Positions 44,905 to 58,856 are shown, counted from the stretch's first letter. The stretch is DNA of 64,000 nucleotides from Rhabdophis nuchalis (GCA_039707465.1 CM077643.1:377325919-377389918); one strand, 5' to 3'. The notes: generated by a model not told the origin, from the letters alone. Numbers and translations are program-made.

Positions 44905-45888
44905 GGTAATAAAAAGGCTTAAGATACAGAAGGATCTTGACAAACTTGAACATTGGGCACTATCTAACAAAATGAAATTCAATTGTGAAAAAAGTAAGGT
45001 TCTACTTTTAGGCAAGAGAAACAAAATGCACAGGTACAGTATAGGTGGTACCTTGCTCAATAGCAGTAACTGTGAAAGGGATCTTGGAGTCCTAGTAGAC
45101 AACCATTTAAATATGAGCCAGCAGTGTGCAGCAGCTGCCAAAAAAGCCAACACAGTTCTAGGCTGCATAAACAAAGGGATAGAATCAAGATCACGTGAAG
45201 TGTTAATACCACTTTATAATGCCTTGGTAAGGAATACTGCATTCAGTTTTGGTCACCACGATGTAGAAAAGATGTGGAGACTCTAGAAAGAGTGCAGAGA
45301 AGAGCAACCAAGATGATTAGGGGACTGGAGACTAAAACATATGAGAAACGGTTGCAGGAACTCGGTATGTCTAGTTCAGGGGTCTGCAAAGTCGGCTCTT
45401 TTAAGACTGGTGGACTTCAACTCCTAGAATTCCCCAGCCAGCCATGCTGGCTGCGGAATTCTGGGAGTTGAAGTCCACCAGTCTTAAAAGAGCCGACTTT
45501 GCAGACCCCTGGTCTAGTTTAATAGAAAGAAGGACTAGGGGAGACATGATAGCAGTGATCCAATATCTCAAGGGTTGCCACAAAGAAGAGGGAGTCAAAC
45601 TATTCTCTAAGGCACCTGAGGGCAGAACAAGAAACAATGGGTGGAAACTAATCAAGGAGAGAAGCAAACTTAGAACTGAGGAGAAATTTCCTGACAGTTA
45701 GAACAATTAATCAGTGGAACAGCTTGTCTCCAGAAGTTGCGAATGCCCCAACACTGCAAGTCTTCAAGAAGATGTTGGATAGCCATTTGTCTGAAATGGT
45801 GTAGGGTTTCCTGCCTAGGCAGGGAGTTGGACTAGAAGACCTCCAAGGTCCCTTCCAACTCTGCTATTGTATTGTATTGTATTATAGA
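44905..45888 (+). mobile_element. CR1 LINE 3' fragment carrying a MITE, with (TATTG)n tail
   Basis: It encodes RT C-terminal sequence (MKFNCEKSKVLLLGKRNKMHRYSIGGTLLNSSNCERDLGVLVDNHLNMSQQCAAAAKKANTVLGCINKGIESRSREVL). The palmprint lies upstream of the truncation. The 3' UTR ends tccaactctgctattgtatt. A palindromic MITE interrupts it at 45377. Confidence 0.93.
45377..45511. mobile_element. Palindromic hAT MITE, family C, inside CR1 (135 bp)
   Basis: Ends CAGGGGTCTGCAAAGTCGG and CCGACTTTGCAGACCCCTG, arms near-perfect. Exact TSD gtctagtt (45369-45376, 45512-45519). The uninterrupted CR1 at about 22550 reads ggtatgtctagtttaatg, the empty-site sequence. Confidence 0.98.
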
Positions 45889-46344
45889 TCATGAATGTAT
45901 TAATTCATATCCTACTATAATCTATTGTAACCACAGATTTTGTCTGGATGATACAATGATGATGGTGGTGGTGGTATTTATGTATATGTTACCCAATTCA
46001 CAGCAATTCTGGGCAATTCCTTGGGGTTGTTGTTCTTGTTGTTAATTATTTTTGGAAATAATAGTGAGCTATTTCTCAGCATTGGTTGACATCTGCATAG
46101 TAAAGATCATGTGAGTGCTATTCTTTGCTTCTAAACATTTCTTTTGCTGATCCACTAGCTGTGAAGAATAATAACCGCATTTATTCTTATTTTCTTTCTT
46201 CTTCCCTCGTCATAAGTTTGTAATTCTGTTGTCACATTTGGGTAATCATGTTTCAAGGGGCCTTTGAGGAATGGGGAAAAAAAGGTACTGAAGGCATTGT
46301 AGAGCCATAGGTTGTCCAACTTGGTTTTGGAATGTGTACAAGAG

Positions 46345-46465
46345 CAGGGGTCTCCAACCTTGGCAACTTTAAGAATTGTGGACTTCAACTCCCAGGGATC
46401 CTCAGCCAGCTTTGCTGGGAGTTGAAGTCCACAATTCTTAAAGTTGCCAAGGTTGGAGACCCCTG
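46345..46465. mobile_element. Palindromic hAT MITE, family A variant (121 bp)
   Basis: Ends CAGGGGTCTCCAACCTTGGC and GCCAAGGTTGGAGACCCCTG. TSD tacaagag / ttcaagag. Confidence 0.93.
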
Positions 46466-46651
46466 TTCAAGAGGTTAATCAACTCTTCAGATGTAATATA
46501 AATTATACAGAGTATAATAGATAGTCTACTCCTCCGGTTTTATGTTCTCCTTACTTGACCATCTCAATGATGCTTTCAATACACTTTCTGACCAACTCTC
46601 AGATCCTTATATGGTTAACTCAGTTGCAATCCCTTAATCATTGTTCTTCCC

Positions 46652-46888
46652 TGTACCACCCTTTTACTATCACCACCTTTCCCTTTAGTGTCTCTGTGTG
46701 TGTATGTGTGCGTGCGTGCATGCGCTTTGCTTGAATGGAGGCAGCTTCAGCCTGCAAACTTTGGTGGTGTGGCTTTTTGTGCTGAGGTTGTGAGGAAAGA
46801 GGGTTCTGGGTGCAATGCAGAGATGGATTATTGTAGCTTCTCCTGGCTCTTGAACGAAAGGCAGGTGCACAAGGACCAGAAGAGGATT
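46652..46888 (+). repeat. Duplicated segment Y, copy 1
   Basis: gtaccacccttttactatca...tggaggcagcttcagcctgc...gaccagaagagga. Homologous to 47104-47362 throughout, including a TG-rich tract at 46690-46725. Confidence 0.92.
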
Positions 46889-46891
46889 TAG

Positions 46892-47093
46892 GTTTCAGAT
46901 TTGGAAAGAGAGGAAATAATTTCTTCCTATGATCTTGTAGAGATAATGATTTTTTCCCCCAGACAAAGCAGGTAGCTATACTGATTCAGAAAAGTCTGCA
47001 TTAGTATTGAATTGGTCAAATAAAGGGAAGTGTTAACTATTTTCAATGTGTTTGCGAAATGTTTTGAATTTGTAACAGGTTATATTTGCGTTG
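46892..47093 (+). repeat. Duplicated segment X, copy 2
   Basis: Homologous to 44640-44840. It directly follows Y copy 1 and precedes Y copy 2. Confidence 0.92.
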
Positions 47094-47103
47094 GATCAAG
47101 AAT

Positions 47104-47139
47104 GTACCACTCTTTTACCATTACCACCCTTCCCTTTAG

Positions 47140-47180
<41 letters not shown>

Positions 47181-47362
47181 ATGTGTACATGCACCTTGCT
47201 TGGATGGAGGCAGCTTCAGCCTGCAAACTTTGGTGGTGTGGCTTTGTGTGCTGAGGTTGTGAGGAAAGAGGGTTGTGGGTGCAATGTGGTGATGGATTAT
47301 TGTAGCTTCTCCTGGCTCTTGAACCAAAAGCAGGCGCACATGGACCAGAAGAGGAGGACTTT
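47104..47362 (+). repeat. Duplicated segment Y, copy 2, with (GT)n
   Basis: Homologous to 46652-46888. Its TG tract (47139-47180) is longer and purer. It ends about 220 bp before the KCNK3 exon. Confidence 0.92.
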
Positions 47363-47549
47363 GGTACAAATTGCTACACCACTGAGTTTGCAGGCCAGAG
47401 CAGCACCCCATCCAGCTGCGATTCCTCCCTTGTTTCAATCAACACTTTGAATGAGGAAGTGGCACACCTATCACCTATCAAGCCAGAATGAAAACTCTTC
47501 CTCTGTTCTCCCATGAAAATGGTATTCGAAATCTATGAGGTGCTACTGA

Positions 47550-48491
<942 letters not shown>

Positions 48492-49060
48492 AGACTAGGA
48501 GCCCTTTTACAAACTCTCCTTCACTACTGAAAAAAAAAAGAGGCAGGCATGTAAACCCAGTTGGAGATAAATGGCAACGATACAACTTAGAATTTATAAA
48601 AAAAAATAATTTAAACATAAGAAGGGAGGAAGAGCATGCTCCTAAGGGAGTGCACAATAAACTGATGGATCAAGCAGTGGGTTGGTTATGAGGGGCAATC
48701 TCCTAGGGAAACTGAACCACCAGAGTCTCTAGAACAAGATCTAGTAGTGGATTCTGTTACGTTCTTCTGATGATCAAGAAGGGAGAAATCCAAGTTGCCC
48801 TTCCAAAGGTCTGGCAACACTAAGTTGTCTCTTCTCCCCCGAGAAGGAGGCTCGGCTGGTGGAAATCTTAAACTTGTTTTGCAGCAACTCCACAAAATGT
48901 GAAACTTGAAAATAAGGCTTTGCACCCTTGTAAAAGTGTGGGGGGTGAGGTGGCTCTCAAATTGAGTGTACAATTAATTTGTGCCAAGGACTGATGGAAC
49001 GACCTTACATTTCCCCCACCTCCCCACAGGCCAGTCCAATAAAGTGGGGTGAAAGGAGAG
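48492..49060 (+). other. KCNK3 3' UTR, minimal extent
   Basis: Non-coding sequence follows the TAA stop at 48489-48491. Two AATAAA hexamers (48656-48661 and 49038-49043) could specify 3' ends. The true UTR may be longer. No transposon was recognised in this stretch. Confidence 0.5.
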
Positions 49061-51711
49061 GAAATGATGTTACGTACAGGTTCCCCACCCCTTGTTTATT
49101 TTATTCCATCCATTTCAAAGGGAAAGAAGGGGTCTCCTTGCATTGAAGGGCCATCCCTAAAGGGGAAAACCTTTAGGTAGGAGAAGTTAGAAATCTTATA
49201 GAATGAAGAACCTGTTCCTGATTAGTTAATACACAAAAGACATCAGTTACAAATGGCATGGGTATGTACACCCAGTGGCTTTTGCTACATGGTTTGGGCC
49301 AAATATCAGCAAAAACAGCTTCTTATTCATTGCATCCTATTCACAAGTGACATTTATGACTCTACTACCCTCCAGAGTACAATACTGTGCAAAAGCAGTA
49401 CCCCATGTGTATTTCCAAAGCCCGTATGCTCTTTTGCAAAGCTTTTACACATGCAAATCCACTCTCAAAACCTTGCCCAATGTCCCTTTTCTTACTATCC
49501 CTAAATCCCACTGAATAGATTTCAAGAATGTCTTCTATATTTTCCCCTTTCTAGACCTTTCCCTTATTCTCATGGGTTCCTAGAGAGGAATGCCATCACA
49601 GTATACTTCCCCCTCAAATCCACCATCTTTGAGTATGTGAAATATTTAACTTCTTCACAAGTGTGACAAGGTTGCAGCTCCAGCACTGTCTTGGCTTAGA
49701 CATCTTTACGCTATGGTGCAGTAAGAGTCTGATGCGATGTGAAGGCAGAGCCTACTCAAATCTCATCAATTCTCTGTAACCCAAATCTCTATTCTCCTAG
49801 GATGTGCAATGCCCTCTAAAAGTTACTGCATTTCTACAAATCAGATGAGGGATGTGTATCATGGGCCTCACTGCACCGAAGGTTTGCTAACCTGGAGGTT
49901 TTATAGCTAACCCGGCAGAATTGATTTAATTGGAAACCAACCATTCAGCCTTGAATAATTCGTTACGACTTTAAGAATAATCCACATGTTTGCTCATAGG
50001 CTAGGCCAGTATTTCTGTCATTGAGTGTACAAGGCAAAACATATGATGATATGATGGAATTGTTCGCTGGACTTTTTCAGCCTAGCATGCAATTGCATCT
50101 TTGAATCCATGATGAAACAATGCACAGAGTAAGATTATTGTGAGAAAGATGAGGTTTAAATTCTTCTCCAGTGCTCTCATTCTAGTGTTTGACCCCATTA
50201 GAGGAATACTTCAATGGCCGATTGAAATACATAATCCAGCTTCGTTCCCCCCCTTGTTCCCGTCTCAGTTTGTTGCTTTGTGTCTTGAGATCATCGGGAT
50301 AAGGAAAGTTAGTGGGATTTATTAAAGAAATCCAAAATACTGTTCACTCCCTGATGCAATTGTTAGTTCATAACTTGGGGAAATTGCTTAAGCAGAGATT
50401 TCAAGATCTAAAACTAGTGAATGAATTTTGCTTCTCTCACGAACTGGCTATTTCCCCTATGATAGGGAACACGTTCTGTGTTTCCTCTCACATTTCTTCA
50501 AATACTAGGTCCTCCACTCTAAAACAGCTCTAAGGAATCTTAGATGGTTACAATGATTGGAGGTGGGCTCAAAAAAAAAAGTACTCTAATGGGAGCCATA
50601 ACTAAATATTTGTATTAATTGGATTCTTTCCAGCAGAGCAAGAATATACAATAGGCTCCTCAAATCAAGGATACTGCCCCCATAATGATGTATATACAGT
50701 ATGTTGTTTATCTAACATTGATCATTTAAAATTCTGCATGACAATAACTAGGCATACGGTAAGATATTAAAGAGATCCATGCAAAGAGAATTTGGAGGAG
50801 AGAGGTATAAAGTTAGTTGAAGGCATTCCCACCACCAAATAATTTATCTTTAAATAGAAGCATAATTCTAGATTTCCTGGGAAATCTTTCTGTCTATTCT
50901 TCCCATTTTGGAGGGGAATTCTTAAATTCAGGACCATCCTTAAAATATACAGTATAAATATGATTCTAGTAAAGGTGGCAGAATGAAAAGCAAACATCTA
51001 GTATCTAATCCATGAATGCAACAACCTGCCTTCTCTTAGCAGATAGTTAAAAAGGGGAAAGCTACATTAACCCTTAAGTTATGTTCATTTGACTGCATCA
51101 GCAAGAGATAAACAAAGATGTGTGACTTCAGCTAAAAGTCACACCCAGTGCTGTCCCTGTTCTCTTCCTTCCTGGGACAGATTCTGCCGAGAAGCTCACA
51201 AAGCAACTAGGCTTTCTGGCTCAAATGGGCTCTTGCATCAGTGAGCAAATTAGGCTAAGCTGGTCTTAGGCTAAAGCTTTCTTATTATTGTCACTCCCGC
51301 TCACGTGACCTTAGTATTAGAAGCAACTGGCACAGCATCACATTGACAAAAGTGTGAAGCCAGGGCTGGCTGGGGGGGCTGGCTGGCAGTTGTGGCCTCC
51401 AGAGTGTCTCCTTAGGAGTTGAGGCTGGTTGAGAAGAGTATAAGAGGTACTCAAGATTAGGAAAAGTTCTGAAGGTTCTTGTGATAGGAGAACATGTATT
51501 AATATATCTGGGTTCAATATATTCTTGTTTAATTGAATAAAGCTCTCTGACCCATGTACCCTGAGAGTGCTTCAAAATGAAACCAGAATAGAAAACATGA
51601 AATAAAGCTTAAGTGTGGGATCACACTATCACATTTTGCTACCAATGATTCTCCAACTAGCCATCAATGGTAGACTGCTGAGAGGAAAGAGATGAGAAGT
51701 GAACATCTCTA
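49061..51711. other. No recognisable gene or repeat
   Basis: Downstream of KCNK3. It may include distal 3' UTR. No coding exon of a neighbouring gene and no element termini were recognised. Confidence 0.4.
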
Positions 51712-51729
51712 AAAAGAAGAATCATTTCT

Positions 51730-53428
51730 TTTTTTTTTTATTGAAGTTTTTATAATATTTTACAATATTTCACCCAGTGCTATACAAGACAAAAGGAAGA
51801 GTTGGTTTCAAGTGTCTTCTGTTATCTTTAAGATCTCCAAAATCCACGTTCTCTAGGTACAGGCGTCAAGGCATCCAAAGTTCCAAGTGCATAGTCCACA
51901 AATGGCTTCCAAGTCTTCCAAAAGATATCTTTTTTATAAACCCCCTCTCTGAATTTAATATCACACGTCATTTTATCATTTAAGGCTAATTTCCACATTT
52001 CACAGAACCATTCTTCTATTTTAATATTTACCTCTATTTTCCAATATCTTGCTATTACAATCCTACCCATTATAATCATAATTCTGATCAATTCTTTCTC
52101 ATGTTTTGTTAACTCAGGTTCATTAATTATCAATAACAATATATTTTCTGATCTCAATATTATTATTCTTTTCATCATTTCACCCATCGTTTTTTCTAAT
52201 TGCTGCCAAAACTTTTTAATTTTCACACATTTATACCACATATGTTCATAAGTTCCCACTTCCATATTACATCTCCAACATTTATCGCTCATTTTTTTAT
52301 CTATCAATGATAATCTTAATGGGGTCCAATACCATTTCCAAACAACCTTGAAATTATGCTCTTTAATCCTTATAGACAAAGTCCTCATGATTCGACTCTT
52401 CCAGTTCTCATTCCAATCCAAATCCAATATTTTAATCTTAAGGTCTTCCTCCCAATTCCTTTTCATTACCATTTGTGGATTTCCATCAAAATTTATAATC
52501 TTATATATCTTACTAACGAGTCCTTTTAACCCAATTTCATCCTTAATAATTTGAGATACTAAACTTTCAAATTTAGTTTTACTTCTATCTATTTTACATA
52601 TTCCCTTTACTTTCATAGTCCATTTTTCTACCTGTATTTTTTCGAACCAATTCAACTCCAATCTTTGAATTACTTTTTTTTTTCTACTCTCAATTCCTAG
52701 AGCTCTTAACCAATTTACTATATTTCCTATATTTTCATCCTCAATTACTTTATCCCGACTTATATTAGTTTTAATCGGCCAACTTTCAGTTGTCTTCCCC
52801 AAGAAAGCTATATCCGGGATCAATTTTTTAACAAATTTATTCCAAATTTTACTCAGCCCCTTTAACCAATAACTATTAATTGCCTTTGTTTTTGCTCTAT
52901 CTAGAAACCATATAGACCCAAATCTCTTAATATCTTTTAGCTCCAGATCACCCCAATGACCATCTCCACCTTTGAGTATTTTTATCACGGTTCGAATATT
53001 ATACGCCCGATAATAATTAAGTAGATTGGGAATTCCCAATCCACCCTCTTTTTGATTTTGATACCACATTTTCTTCATTATTCTTGGTTTTTTCCCACCA
53101 TTACAGAATTTATCCAATTTCTTCTGATATTCTTCTATATCTTTCTCTATCAAATTTAGTGGTAGCATCTCAAACAAAAAATTGAACTTTGGTAACAACA
53201 TCATTTTACACATTGCAATTCTACCAAACCAAGACAGCTTTATCTCTTTATACTTATCTATCTTTCTCTCTACTTCCTTCAACATCACCTCATAATTAAT
53301 TTTTTTCAATTCTCTAACTTTAAGTGAAAGTGTTATCCCAAAATATTTCAATGTATTCTTAACTCTTATCCCAAATTGTTCTTGCATATTTTCCCACTCC
53401 TTACCATCTTTATTCATTAGTAGTTCAG
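51730..53428 (-). mobile_element. Young 5'-truncated L1 LINE with 18-bp TSD
   Basis: The poly-T run at 51730 is the poly-A tail of a minus-strand insert. Exact 18-bp TSDs aaaagaagaatcatttct flank it (51712-51729, 53429-53446). The minus-strand frame 51828-53417 is open for 529 codons and matches the C-terminal third of L1 ORF2: YFGITLSLKVRELKKINYEVML, WFGRIAMCKMMLLPKFNFLFEMLP, QKEGGLGIPNLLNYYRAYNIR, and the Cys/His-rich CWRCNMEVGTYEHMWYKC. It lacks the endonuclease and catalytic palm, so it cannot move itself. Confidence 0.96.
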
Positions 53429-53446
53429 AAAAGAAGAATCATTTCT

Positions 53447-55480
53447 GAAGTTACAATAGAAAAGAATATCTGTAGCTTAGGCTTGAGCTGTGAAGTCCTT
53501 GATGCTCTCTGAGCTGGATGGCTTGCTTACAGACATGTCATTGTCCAACTAGGTAACAATTTGTTACCTAGATGTGTAATGATGTAGATGCAATCAAACA
53601 ACCTAAACTCAGAAAGCACCAAGGACTCCACATTTCTGAGGTTAATTTCTCGATCGCTTAATTCTCAGCCCTTGAGGCGTCTTCTTTTTCATCTTGAATC
53701 CTAGGCAGAAGGGTTTTGCCAATTCATACCTCAAAGAGTTGTCCTTTTTTAAATGTTTACATTTCTATCATATATTCATTGGTTGAGTTAAGACAAATTA
53801 AACAGGGTCAGACATGGTTAGTATTTGGATAGGAGAACCCCTGAAGCATCCCACTATTGAAAGTTAAACAGAAAACTGAAAATAATTCAAGAAAGGACCG
53901 TGGCAAACCCCTTCTATAAGAAAATGGATTTAGAGGTCTCTTCAGCCACAGGGATCAAACTTAACTTGAAAACTTTATTTTATGGGGCCTACATGATGTC
54001 CAACATTTTATAAAGAGAAGTAACAGAGGCTTCACAGCATGTTACTTTTCACATTGAAATTTTTAATATTTCTTCAGCTTTTAAGAAAAATATTAAGTTG
54101 GGTGGTAAGGGAGATCAACCTAGGCACAGAAGTACCCATTAGCAGCTTGTTAGCTATTTCTATTTCTTCTCCAACAAACTCAAAGATGGAGTCACTACTC
54201 ACTATTGGTAAGCAATATATTACTCTTGAATATCTGATATTTCATTCTTCCAACTGCTGCTTTTAGAGGCACATTCTTTGTTTACAGAGCCTAATTTATT
54301 CCATGCCAAAAATGGTTGTGTTCACTTCAGTCCATGCTGGTGTTCTCCCTCATTGTGGAGGGGGATGTCTGCTACCCATCATAAAGCTGGTGGCACACAT
54401 TACCGTTTAATGTACTTTCCAAAATTAATGTTGTGTATACACCTAAATATTATACAGAAATATGGCATATTCTCTGTAGATATCGGCAAAACACATGAAT
54501 CACGCACGTACATCCATCAAAGAGAAGCCAGGTTCTATGTGAACCTGCTAGCAAACTAGCTTTTATTGGAACCTGAGGTTTGCAATAAGACTTCTGAGCA
54601 AGATAGGTGACCAGTAAGGAAGGGGGCTTCTGTTCATTAGTCTATAGAGAAATGCGTAGGAATGATGTGGCAGGTTTTTCCTTAACATTGATCAGAGTAC
54701 AGGAAGCAGGTTATGTTCTCCAGAAGCTGGTCCAAAAAACTCTAGAATATGAATCTTTCACTTAGTTTCATCAGCTGTTTTGTCGGAAGGATACGATCTT
54801 CCTCAGCAGTGGGAACAGCAAGTAGTTTATCTCCTCTACACACTGCATAATATGTCAAAGGTCAGACCTACTGACTGAGAGAAGATTCTTGTCAGTATTC
54901 CCTGCTGTGCCTGCATGGACTAAATCCCATTTCCAGATTATGAAAACGCCTCTTCCTTTTCCCCATTGCTGTATGATTTATTTTTTTTAAAAATTGCTTT
55001 GCTTTTCTGCAAAATAAATCAATCAATACATAAACAAACTAAAATATCCCCAGAGATGAATTTGTATAATCCATTTAATGCATGGAAATGTGCTGCAATG
55101 TTTCGAGAATCTACAAATCCTATTGTCCTAGCCTGGAAATGCAGGACTTTCAAATTATTGGGAAAACACTAGTTAAGACCTGGAGATCCAAGAGAACACT
55201 TTGTCCCGTCCCCCCCGTCCCCCACTTTCTTCCCTGCTTTCCAGATAGCATGTGGCATCTGAGCCTCTTATATCATGTGCAGACTGACTATGGCATGGCC
55301 ACCATTTCAGGGGAAGATTTGTCACAAATACACATCAATGGAAATTAGATTTATCTGTATTTTCCATTGCTAGTGTAGTTGTTCCATCTATGGCTGCATT
55401 ATCCCGCTACCATAATTCCCTCCCATATCTTGTGCCTTTGCTGCAAGCTATGTGTATAGAAGAGGTTCCACAAAACTACA
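53447..55480. other. No gene; one degraded repeat at 53480-53640
   Basis: The stretch gaagtccttgatgctctctg...ggtaacaatttgttaccta resembles 30541-30850. Nothing else was recognised. Confidence 0.4.
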
Positions 55481-55555
55481 GTGCTGTTTAGAACCGGTTC
55501 CAGCTCCCTCCCCCTGCCCGGCTTCACATCATCAAGATGAAGAGCGAGAGGAGGA

Positions 55556-55705
55556 ATTCTGAGAGTTGAAGTCCACAAGTCTTAAAGCTGTCAAGTTTGA
55601 ACACCCCTGGGGTGTTTTTTTTCTAAAGGGTTAGGGGTGCAAGGGTCTTGTAACTTGACAGCTTTAAGACTTGCATACTTCAAATGCCAGAGTATCTGAG
55701 CCAAC
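55556..55705. repeat. Degraded palindromic MITE fragments
   Basis: gagttgaagtccacaagtct...caagtttgaacacccctg (55563-55612), then an inverted partial copy ttgacagctttaagacttg (55656-55674). Both are arms of the palindromic hAT family, without TSDs. Confidence 0.6.
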
Positions 55706-55734
55706 ATTTTGGTTGCTAAGCAAGAGCATTGTTA

Positions 55735-55918
55735 AGTGAGTTTCACCACATTTGACAAGTTGGCCACGCCCAACCAGTCACATAACTGCCAAGCCACTCC
55801 CACTTGGTCACATGGCTGGCAAGCCACTCCCACCCGGTCACATGGCCAGCAAGCTTCTTCCACAAAGCAGGCCACACCTACAGAAGAGGTTCTAAAAAAA
55901 TTTGAAACTCACCACTGG
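55735..55918. mobile_element. Right part of a hAT element, 'ccaccactggg' end
   Basis: Tandem variants of aagccactcccac..ggtcacatgg (about 29 bp, three units at 55770-55850), then ggttctaaaaaaatttgaaa and ctcaccactg. Left terminus not identified. Confidence 0.65.
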
Positions 55919-56010
55919 GACACACATGCCTAGTTGTAAGGAGCCCTTCTAAACACATCCCTTCTTGTCATTAAGGATTTATTTAAATCAATTCCCCTTG
56001 GTGGTTTGAG

Positions 56011-56222
56011 TGGTGCAGTGGCCTAGAGGTGGAGCTCTCGCCTCACAATCAGGAGGCTGTGCGTGCAATCTTAGGTAGAGGCAGATATTTATCTCTTTGG
56101 GCACAATGAGAATATATCTACTGGGAACTCTGCATTGGCAACAGGAAGGGCATCCAGCCAGTAAACACTCAGCTCCATTCAGCTGACTTTTAGGTGTAGC
56201 CTCCATGTCAGATTCCTGGAAA
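56011..56222 (+). mobile_element. tRNA-derived SINE, second family
   Basis: Head gtggtgcagtggcctagagg (A-box-like) and gtgcgtgcaatcttaggtag at the B-box position, then gggcacaatgagaatatatc and aggaagggcatccagccag. Different body from the SINE at 8325. Matches a dispersed squamate SINE from memory. Confidence 0.75.
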
Positions 56223-58002
56223 CATCTTTCTAGCTTACAGCAGCTTAATGTAATATTCCTATATGAGGAATGTGGAATCGGAAGAGGAGCAATGCAACAT
56301 CTAACATTTGTTTGGTTTTATTTTAATGCAATTCAATTTTAATTTAGTTCTTGTGGTTGCTTGCTAGCCCTATGTCTAATAATCTTACCTCCACATTTCA
56401 TTAACATTTACAGTTCAACAACAATTTGGGAAGGATCTGCAGTCCTAAAGCTATTGAATATGTTCCTCTGCAGACTGATATGGTCCAGAAAGTTTTCCTT
56501 CTGTCCTTGTGAATGCTGCCAAATCCATGCAAGGAAACAATACGATATAAGCTATTTTCAGTGAAGTTCATGATGTCTCTTTCAATCAACTCCATTCTAG
56601 AGCATCATATCTAAGTCTTGTTCAAACTAATAGGTGACAGCTGTTTTTAAATCCTGTTATTATTGGTAGGATGTACGTTCACACAATAAAATGATATGAA
56701 TTAGGGTTTTATTTTGAGTTTTCAGGGCATGTTCTGCTGGCAGCCCTTATCAGATAACGCTGTGGTAAGGAATCAGGGTATTTTCAACATACTTCTTTAT
56801 GCATAATTCAGGGTCTTTTTCAAGTCGAAGCTCGTGTCCAGGGAATATTAAATTCCACCAGCTTCTGTATTTTAAGGATAACAGACATATTTTTGTCCCA
56901 TGCTGCAAGATGAAATAAAGGCAAAAGAAGAACTAGTTATCCAGTGGCTTTGTTAAATCAAAACCCATCAATGATTCTCTCACACATTCAATGAATCATT
57001 TGGATGCATCCTACGGACAAACAAATAATTAGAAAGCAGTTAAAATTTTGATATCTCGGAAGGATTATGTAAATGGGCCTGGATTCATTTCCCAACCAAC
57101 CATTCAACAGAAGTGATTCTGTGTAATGAATATGACAAACGGTAGTCATTTTATGTATAAAATACTCACACGATTTTAGCATTTTATAATATTTCTGTTT
57201 CTATCTTGAAACAGGGGGTATTTGTTTCTGCTCTTGCCTGCTAAGAATTTTCTCAGGACATTACTGCCAGGGAAGACAAAGATAAAATCAGGGTGGGGAA
57301 AATTGAAATATCCCAAATATGAACCACAGTGGTATGTGACAATTGGAGTACTCAATACAAAGTCAATTGTATGAAATGCTTCTCTGACACTTCCCTCCCC
57401 TAAGAACGACAGTGGTATAGTTTTTCCAGCTAGGACTCTGTTGGAGGTGGACATGAGGGGACAAATTGAAGTCACAAGAGGTGAAAAATGGTTCAGAGAA
57501 AGAGGGGGGGGGGAATTAAGACTCTGTTGCTCTGATAGAAAACCCTGTTTTCAGAACACCCCAAAGAGCAAACCAGTTTGTATTGATGGTTTGTGGTAAA
57601 TGAAAACCAAAAATTGCAGACAACTCAACAAAAGTTGTTGGCTTTGCATCAGAATAAATGCGATGCTGCAGGGCAGGGAACGAAGTTAATTAATAGATGG
57701 GGGAAAAAACAGAAGCGGGAGAATCTGTGGAGGGAGGGGCATCAAAACAACCGTCAAAATGGTAGCCATTTTAAAATGTAATGTAATGCATGTAATGCAT
57801 GTAAAAAGGGGGGAGGGGCTTCTGTTGAGCAGTTGCAACCGCTTTGGCTTTTGAAATTTTCCCTGAGCCAGTGGAAGCTTTCCTGGTTAGGTTTCGGGCT
57901 CACAGCCTCAGATTTGGGCCCTGCAGCACTACCTTTTTAACTCTGCTTATCATTTGCCAAAGAGCTGCTCTGCTTTTCTTCTCTGACTGTCATTATACTT
58001 TA
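56223..58002. other. No recognisable feature
   Basis: No supported gene or repeat. A short gtaatgcat repeat occurs at 57779-57801. Confidence 0.4.
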
Positions 58003-58010
58003 GTCTAAAG

Positions 58011-58145
58011 CAGGGATGTCCAAACTTGGGAACTTTAAGACTTGTGGACTTCAACTCCCAGAATTCCCCAGCCAGCATAGTTGGCTGGGGAAATCTGGGA
58101 GTTGAAGTCCACAAGTCTTAAAGTTCCCAAGTTTGGACATCCCTG
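58011..58145. mobile_element. Palindromic hAT MITE, family B (135 bp)
   Basis: Ends CAGGGATGTCCAAACTTGGG and its complement. Exact TSD gtctaaag (58003-58010, 58146-58153). Near-perfect arms. Confidence 0.97.
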
Positions 58146-58856
58146 GTCTAAAGGCAGAACATTGCTGGAGAGAAGTCTTCTGTTGTTGTTTTTCCTCCAA
58201 AGTGTAAGGTGCAACAGTTTGCAATAAAGGCAACACGATCTGCAATACCAGGAGGGATAGCTGCTCCAACTCTGTGAATGAAGAACCCTTGTACCATGGA
58301 CAGTGTTTTCTTCCTATTTATTTTATAGCCATCTATTCTATTTATTTGTAGTGAATTAAATGGGCACTGGAAAAATGGGTGGGGGGGGAACCAACAACAT
58401 TGTACTTTTGCTTAGGAAGTTACAAAGCAGAACTTGTGTTTTGCTATTTTTTAACAGTGACTCTAAAAACATCTATTTCTAATACTTGACATGTATATAA
58501 ATGTTAGATATGGGATTTTCAAGGAGAGCTATTTAATATAAATGATGCTATAATGCGCCATATCTTTATAAATATAGACATACTGTTTGCAAAAAGCATT
58601 GGAGATGTCTTGCTTTTGAATGATTTGGGAGAATTTTATTCTTAGTTGGGTTTTTTTTTTTTTTTCACTCTTAGAAAAATAAGAAATGGGGGAGGAAGTA
58701 GGGGGGGGAATTGAATAAAATACTCCTAGACAAGTCTTCTCTTTCTCATGCCAAAGCATATTTGTACTGCTCTTTTATTTTCATTTTAGAAACAAAATAA
58801 AGTCTGGATTCAACCTCTCATTCTCTTTCTTTCTTCTATCTCTTTTGGTTGTTATC

